A stretch of DNA of 64,000 nt from Apostichopus japonicus (lineage: Eukaryota > Echinodermata > Holothuroidea > Aspidochirotida > Stichopodidae), in the NCBI RefSeq assembly GCF_037975245.1, contig NC_092572.1, positions 30,601,989 through 30,665,988 on the forward strand, read 5' to 3'. The notes under the pieces were generated by a model. That model saw nothing but the letters and a program-made list of their open reading frames with translations, was not told the DNA's origin and searched no databases. Position 1 is the stretch's first letter; each line of letters opens with the position of its first letter. Positions 59,741-64,000 of this stretch are shown here, piece after piece. The position numbers were made by a program, and so were the translations under genes.

Positions 59741-60540
59741 AATCGTAGAAAATCTCCAAAACGCGATATCTCAGGTGGGTAATGTCGGACCAACTCCGTG
59801 TTTGGTCCGCCGGAGTCCCGCTGACCCTTCGTTTTCGATCCAGGTCAAAGGTCATTTTGGGGTCACCGGGGGTCAAATTTTAGAAAATCTCCAAAACGCG
59901 ATATCTCAGGTGGGTAATGTCGGACCAACTCCGTGTTTCGTCCGCCGGAGTCCCGCTGACACTTCGTTTTCGATCCAGGTCAAAGGTCATTTTGGGGTCA
60001 CCGGGGGTCAAATCGTAGAAAATCTCCAAAACGCGATATCTCAGGTGGGTAATTTCGGACCAACTCCGTGTTTGGTCCGCCGAAGTCCCGCTGACCCTTC
60101 GTTTTCGATCCAGGTCAAAGGTCATTTGGGGTCAAATCGTAGAAAATCTCCAAAACGCGATATCTCAGGTGGGTAATGTCGGACCAACTCCGTGTTTGGT
60201 CCGCCGGAGTCCCGCTGACCCTTCGTTTTCGATGCAGGTCAAAGGTCATTTGGGGTCAAATCGTGGAAAATCTCCAAAACGCGATATCTCAGGTGGGTAA
60301 TGTCGGACCAACTCCGTGTTTGGTCCGCCGGAGTCCCGCTGACCCTTCGTTTTCGATGCAGGTCAAAGTTCATTTAGGGTCACCGGGGTCAAATCGTAGA
60401 AAATCTCCAAAACGCGATATCTCAGGTGGGTAATGTCGGACCAACTCCGTGTTTGGTCCGCCGGAGTCCCGCTGACCCTTCGTTTTCGATGCAGGTCAAA
60501 GGTCATTTGGGGTCACCGGGGGTCAAATCGTAGAAAATCT
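59741..60540. repeat. Terminal run of about six subtype B monomers at the array edge
   Basis: All have TCGTAG or TTTTAG, AAAACGCG and CTCCGTGTTT(G/C)G. Unit starts at 60,013, 60,137, 60,261, 60,394 and 60,528 give lengths 124, 124, 133 and 134. The two 124 bp units lack about 10 bp of the GGGGTCACCG step, leaving GGGGTCAAATCG. Private changes (TTTCGTCC near 59,938, GACACTTCG near 59,959, GCCGAAGTCC near 60,080, TTCATTTAGGG near 60,369) show normal edge divergence. The last two spacers read GATGCAGG as in A, where other B monomers have GATCCAGG. Confidence 0.88.
60180..60203. repeat. Subtype B dyad CGGACCAA-8 nt-TTGGTCCG
   Basis: Perfect 8 bp arms at 60,180-60,187 and 60,196-60,203 around CTCCGTGT. 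Compared with A (GACCAA/TTGGTC) the symmetry extends by two pairs, because B has TTGGTCCGCC where A has TTGGTCTGCC. Confidence 0.8.
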
Positions 60541-60560
60541 CGCACATTTTCACGTGATTG
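60528..60560. other. Junction of satellite A and satellite C
   Basis: Subtype B sequence TCGTAGAAAATCTC runs to about 60,541 and continues as GCACATTTTCACGTGATTGCCC, recognisable as a degenerate GCACATTTTGACGTGATCTCGCCC unit of C. No target-site duplication, transposon end or unique sequence lies between them. Both satellites contain ATCTCG, which could have given microhomology, but the exact breakpoint cannot be fixed. Confidence 0.82.
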
Positions 60561-60675
60561 CCCATGGCAATAAATTTTTGAAAATTGACGATTTGCAAAC
60601 TTTGCTCCCATCTCGACCAAATGACCAAAATTCCAGAAAATTGACGTTTTGACGAGATAACGAAACTCGCCCAAA
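60541..60675. repeat. Degenerate edge units of satellite C
   Basis: Units here carry many private changes (CATGGCAATAAATTTTTG, TTTGCTCCCATCTCGACC, CCAGAAAATTGACG) not seen in the units to the right. This is the expected decay at an array edge that takes little part in homogenisation. Confidence 0.8.
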
Positions 60676-61106
60676 GCATAAATTTCCTACAAGTTGACGA
60701 TTTGCACATTTTGACGCGATCTCGCCCAATGCAATGAATTGACTGCAAATTGACGAGTTGCACACTTTGACGTGATGTCGTCAAAATGACTAAAATTCCA
60801 GGGGTATGACGATTCAACGAGATAGCGGATCTCGCCCCATGCCCAAATTTCCTTCGAAATAAGGTGCACATTTTGACGTGATCTCGCCCAATGCAATGAA
60901 TTGACTGCAAATTGACGAGTTGCACACTTTGACGTGATCTCGCCCAATGCAATAGATTTCCTGCAGAATGACGGGAGGACACACTTTGACGCGATCTCGA
61001 TATAATGACCACAATTCCGAAGATATAACGAGATAACGAATCTCGCCCTTTGCATAAATTTCCTACAAATTGACGAGTTGCACATTCTGACGTGATCTCG
61101 TCCAAT
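60676..61106. repeat. Satellite C HOR, block P1 (431 bp)
   Basis: Starts at GCATAAATTTCCTACAAG and includes CCAGGGGTATGACGATTC, the CTTCGAAATAAGGTGCAC variant, and CCGAAGATATAACGAG. It lacks the 3 bp found in P2 and has GACGATTTGC there. Confidence 0.85.
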
Positions 61107-61839
61107 GTATATATTTCCTACAAGTTGACGAGTTGCACACTTTGACGTGAACTCGCCTAATTCAATGAATTGACTGCAAATTGACGAGTTGCACATTTTG
61201 ACGCGATCTCGCCCAATGCAATAAATTTCCTGCAGAATAACGGGAGGACACACTTTGACGCGACCTCGAAATAATTACCACAATTCCAGAGATATGAAGT
61301 TTCAACGAGATTGACGAGTTGCACATTTTGACATGGTCTCGTCCAATGCTTAAATTGCCTGCAAATTGACGAATTGCAAATTTTGACGTGATCTCGCCTA
61401 ATGCAATGAATTTACTACAAATTGACATGTTGCACATTTTGAGGCGATGTCGCCCAATGCAAATAAATTTTGTGCAAATTGACGAGTTGCACATTTTGAC
61501 GCGATCTCGATATAATGACCAAAATTCCAGAGATATGACGTTTCAACGAGATAACGAATCTCGCCCATTGCATAAATTTCCTACAAAATGACGAGCTGCA
61601 CATTCTGACGTGATCTCGCCTAATGCAATGAATGTACTACAAATTGACGAGTTGCACATTTTGACGTGATCTTGCCCAATGCAATAAATTTGTGCAAATT
61701 GACGAGTTGCACATTTTGACGCGATCTCGCCCAATGCAATGAATTGACTGCAAATTGACGAGTTGCACACTTTGACGCGATCTCGAAATAATGACCAAAA
61801 TTCCAGAGATATGACGTTTCAACGAGAATCTCGCCCAAT
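61107..61839. repeat. Satellite C HOR, block Q1 (733 bp)
   Basis: Begins at GTATATATTTCCTACAAG. Markers in order are GTGAACTCGCC, GCAGAATAACGGGAGG, GATATGAAGTTTCAACG, TTGACATGGTCTCGTCC, TTGAGGCGATGTCGCC and GACGAGCTGCACATTCTG. Confidence 0.87.
61547..61563. repeat. Satellite C dyad CGAGAT-5 nt-ATCTCG
   Basis: Perfect 6 bp arms at 61,547-61,552 and 61,558-61,563 around AACGA, in the long unit. At 61,823-61,833 a sister unit reads CGAGAATCTCG, the same dyad with six bases removed from its centre. Confidence 0.75.
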
Positions 61840-62572
61840 GCATATATTTCCTACAAGTTGACGAGTTGCACACTTTGACGTGAACTCGCCTAATTCAATG
61901 AATTGACTGCAAATTGACGAGTTGCACATTTTGACGCGATCTCGCCCAATGCAATAAATTTCCTGCAGAATAACGGGAGGACACACTTTGACGCGACCTC
62001 GAAATAATTACCACAATTCCAGAGATATGAAGTTTCAACGAGATTGACGAGTTGCACATTTTGACATGGTCTCGTCCAATGCTTAAATTGCCTGCAAATT
62101 GACGAATTGCAAATTTTGACGTGATCTCGCCTAATGCAATGAATTTACTACAAATTGACATGTTGCACATTTTGAGGCGATGTCGCCCAATGCAAATAAA
62201 TTTTGTGCAAATTGACGAGTTGCACATTTTGACGCGATCTCGATATAATGACCAAAATTCCAGAGATATGACGTTTCAACGAGATAACGAATCTCGCCCA
62301 TTGCATAAATTTCCTACAAAATGACGAGCTGCACATTCTGACGTGATCTCGCCTAATGCAATGAATGTACTACAAATTGACGAGTTGCACATTTTGACGT
62401 GATCTTGCCCAATGCAATAAATTAGTGCAAATTGACGAGTTGCACATTTTGACGCGATCTCGCCCAATGCAATGAATTGACTGCAAATTGACGAGTTGCA
62501 CACTTTGACGCGATCTCGAAATAATGACCAAAATTCCAGAGATATGACGTTTCAACGAGAATCTCGCCCAAT
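61840..62572. repeat. Satellite C HOR, block Q2 (733 bp)
   Basis: Direct repeat of Q1. The one difference I located inside it is A at 62,424 against T at 61,691 (AAATTAGTGC/AAATTTGTGC). Confidence 0.87.
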
Positions 62573-63006
62573 GCATAAATTTCCTACAAGTTGACGAGTA
62601 GTTGCACATTTTGACGCGATCTCGCCCAATGCAATGAATTGACTGCAAATTGACGAGTTGCACACTTTGACGTGATGTCGTCAAAATGACTAAAATTCCA
62701 GGGGTATGACGATTCAACGAGATAGCGGATCTCGCCCCATGCCCAAATTTCCTTCGAAATAAGGTGCACATTTTGACGTGATCTCGCCCAATGCAATGAA
62801 TTGACTGCAAATTGACGAGTTGCACACTTTGACGTGATCTCGCCCAATGCAATAGATTTCCTGCAGAATGACGGGAGGACACACTTTGACGCGATCTCGA
62901 TATAATGACCACAATTCCGAAGATATAACGAGATAACGAATCTCGCCCTTTGCATAAATTTCCTACAAATTGACGAGTTGCACATTCTGACGTGATCTCG
63001 TCCAAT
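62573..63006. repeat. Satellite C HOR, block P2 (434 bp)
   Basis: Matches P1 at an offset of 1897, then 1900 after an extra 3 bp (GACGAGTAGTTGC), which looks like a small tandem slip of GAGTTG. Confidence 0.87.
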
Positions 63007-63739
63007 GTATATATTTCCTACAAGTTGACGAGTTGCACACTTTGACGTGAACTCGCCTAATTCAATGAATTGACTGCAAATTGACGAGTTGCACATTTTG
63101 ACGCGATCTCGCCCAATGCAATAAATTTCCTGCAGAATAACGGGAGGACACACTTTGACGCGACCTCGAAATAATTACCACAATTCCAGAGATATGAAGT
63201 TTCAACGAGATTGACGAGTTGCACATTTTGACATGGTCTCGTCCAATGCTTAAATTGCCTGCAAATTGACGAATTGCAAATTTTGACGTGATCTCGCCTA
63301 ATGCAATGAATTTACTACAAATTGACATGTTGCACATTTTGAGGCGATGTCGCCCAATGCAAATAAATTTTGTGCAAATTGACGAGTTGCACATTTTGAC
63401 GCGATCTCGATATAATGACCAAAATTCCAGAGATATGACGTTTCAACGAGATAACGAATCTCGCCCATTGCATAAATTTCCTACAAAATGACGAGCTGCA
63501 CATTCTGACGTGATCTCGCCTAATGCAATGAATGTACTACAAATTGACGAGTTGCACATTTTGACGTGATCTTGCCCAATGCAATAAATTTGTGCAAATT
63601 GACGAGTTGCACATTTTGACGCGATCTCGCCCAATGCAATGAATTGACTGCAAATTGACGAGTTGCACACTTTGACGCGATCTCGAAATAATGACCAAAA
63701 TTCCAGAGATATGACGTTTCAACGAGAATCTCGCCCAAT
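63007..63739. repeat. Satellite C HOR, block Q3 (733 bp)
   Basis: Matches Q1 at an offset of 1900 and Q2 at 1167. It has AAATTTGTGC like Q1, so P2-Q3 copies P1-Q1 and not a fusion with Q2. Confidence 0.87.
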
Positions 63740-64000
63740 GCATATATTTCCTACAAGTTGACGAGTTGCACACTTTGACGTGAACTCGCCTAATTCAATG
63801 AATTGACTGCAAATTGACGAGTTGCACATTTTGACGCGATCTCGCCCAATGCAATAAATTTCCTGCAGAATAACGGGAGGACACACTTTGACGCGACCTC
63901 GAAATAATTACCACAATTCCAGAGATATGAAGTTTCAACGAGATTGACGAGTTGCACATTTTGACATGGTCTCGTCCAATGCTTAAATTGCCTGCAAATT
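63740..64000. repeat. Satellite C HOR, block Q4 (cut by window end)
   Basis: Begins with GCATATATTTCC as Q2 does, completing a P-Q-Q-P-Q-Q order. Confidence 0.85.

Larger units (their letters stand above)
1..60540. repeat. Satellite A: 132-133 bp tandem array, about 455 monomers
   Basis: A single monomer type repeats head to tail with no orientation switch that I could find. Read from the GGTAATGTC motif, a monomer runs through a GACCAA/TTGGTC dyad, a TGCCGG motif, CTTACCC followed by 6-8 T, GATGCAGG, a box of four GGTCA half-sites, AAATTTTAAAAAATC, CGTAAACACG, then GATATCTCAGG. It is 132 bp with T6 and 133 bp with T7. Variation is concentrated at a few sites: GTCCG/GTCGG/GTCGA, the dyad loop, TCTGCC/TCTTCC, the triplet after CCGGA, T-tract length, GATGC/GTTGC/GATAC, the half-site spacers and ACACG/ACTCG. 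Combinations of these serve as fingerprints for tracing duplications. The monomer count is array length divided by 133. No gene, tRNA or rRNA sequence interrupts it. The biological role is unknown. Confidence 0.98.
60541..64000. repeat. Satellite C: array of about 56 bp units, some extended
   Basis: The basic unit reads TTGACGAGTTGCACATTTTG, then ACGCGATCTCGCCCAATGCA, then ATGAATTGACTGCAAA or ATAAATTTCCTACAAA. Longer units insert about 50 bp after GATCTCG: ATAATGACCAAAATTCCAG, AGATATGACGTTTCAACGAG, then ATAACGAATCTCG. It shares no obvious sequence with A. Minus-strand reading frames of up to about 210 codons repeat the same short peptides in rotating frames and are not genes. The array continues past the window edge. 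Confidence 0.93.

Noticed and set aside
60369-60380. Telomeric TTAGGG repeats
   Set aside because: Only an isolated TTAGGG occurs (in CATTTAGGGTC), with no tandem run. GGGTCA repeats are not canonical telomere.
60480-60500. CENP-B box
   Set aside because: TTCGATGCAGG matches the first part of the box (TTCG, four bases, A), but the required CGGG is replaced by TCAA in all monomers seen.
1-60540. CRISPR array
   Set aside because: The period is too long, the whole 133 bp is conserved with no unique spacers, no cas genes are present, and the context is eukaryotic satellite.
1-60540. RNA polymerase III genes (T6-8 tracts as terminators)
   Set aside because: T tracts could end Pol III transcripts, but I saw no A box plus B box (GGTTCGANTCC-like) in the monomer, nor any tRNA or 5S sequence.
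60528-60560. Transposon insertion at the A-C junction
   Set aside because: No terminal inverted repeat, LTR, poly-A tail or target-site duplication is visible, and both sides are satellite.
62370-63005. Minus-strand frames of up to about 211 codons in satellite C
   Set aside because: Built of the same short peptide in several frames, with breaks when units change length. Frames overlap each other on the same strand, which is unlike genes.
60541-64000. TGACG elements in satellite C as bZIP/CRE sites
   Set aside because: TTGACG is frequent but mostly followed by AG or CG. The full palindrome TGACGTCA was not seen, and TGACGTGA is only a partial match, so I do not call a regulatory site.
1-64000. 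Species assignment
   Set aside because: No gene or conserved RNA is present to anchor it. A marine invertebrate impression from the GGTCA-rich monomer cannot be supported without a database search.

Overview
The whole 64 kb is tandem satellite DNA and I find no protein-coding or RNA gene in it. Two unrelated satellites abut. Satellite A fills 1 to about 60,540 with roughly 455 head-to-tail monomers of 132-133 bp. Satellite C fills about 60,541-64,000 with short units near 56 bp arranged in a larger P-Q-Q pattern. There is no unique spacer and no recognisable mobile element at the boundary or elsewhere. Tens of kilobases of monomeric satellite with multi-kilobase higher-order repeats (HORs) point to a eukaryotic nuclear genome, as in pericentromeric, centromeric or other heterochromatic blocks. 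The species cannot be read from the sequence. The AGGTCA-rich monomer resembles dispersed repeats I associate with marine invertebrates, but that is a weak impression.

Layout of satellite A. At 1-7.2 kb older, more mixed monomers carry a 931 bp tandem duplication and a 1.76 kb duplication about 4150 bp apart. At 7.2-16.75 kb there are two adjacent copies of a 4779 bp HOR. At 16.75-18.1 kb lies a mosaic of pieces of that HOR. At 18.1-39.8 kb a 4.1-4.25 kb HOR family has been re-duplicated several times at offsets 4120/4252, 4161, 9127 and 7650. At 40.2-43.96 kb there are two copies of an 1878 bp unit, each made of two related 938-940 bp halves. At 44-59.5 kb the sequence is a patchwork of blocks, several of them copies of blocks 7-15 kb away in the window. 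At 59.74-60.53 kb a run of a distinct monomer subtype (B) forms the edge of the array. B monomers also occur inside the array as single or paired islands.

Each A monomer contains a compact box of four direct repeats of the nuclear-receptor half-site: AGGTCA-1 nt-AGGTCA-4 nt-GGGTCA-4 nt-GGGTCA, a DR1-DR4-DR4 arrangement. Variants change the spacing to DR3 or DR5 or add half-sites. It also has a dyad GACCAA-8 nt-TTGGTC, a T6-8 tract, an AAATTTTAAAAAA tract and an EcoRV-type GATATC palindrome. Satellite C has TTGACG motifs and a CGAGAT-5 nt-ATCTCG dyad.

The many open reading frames are products of the repeats. The 133 bp period shifts the frame by one each monomer. Two of the three forward frames happen to lack stops, so the frame cycles open-open-stop every two monomers, and 132 bp monomers prolong it. 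None shows the features of a gene. Breakpoint coordinates below were found by eye from marker variants and are approximate to about 20-50 bp unless a motif is named.
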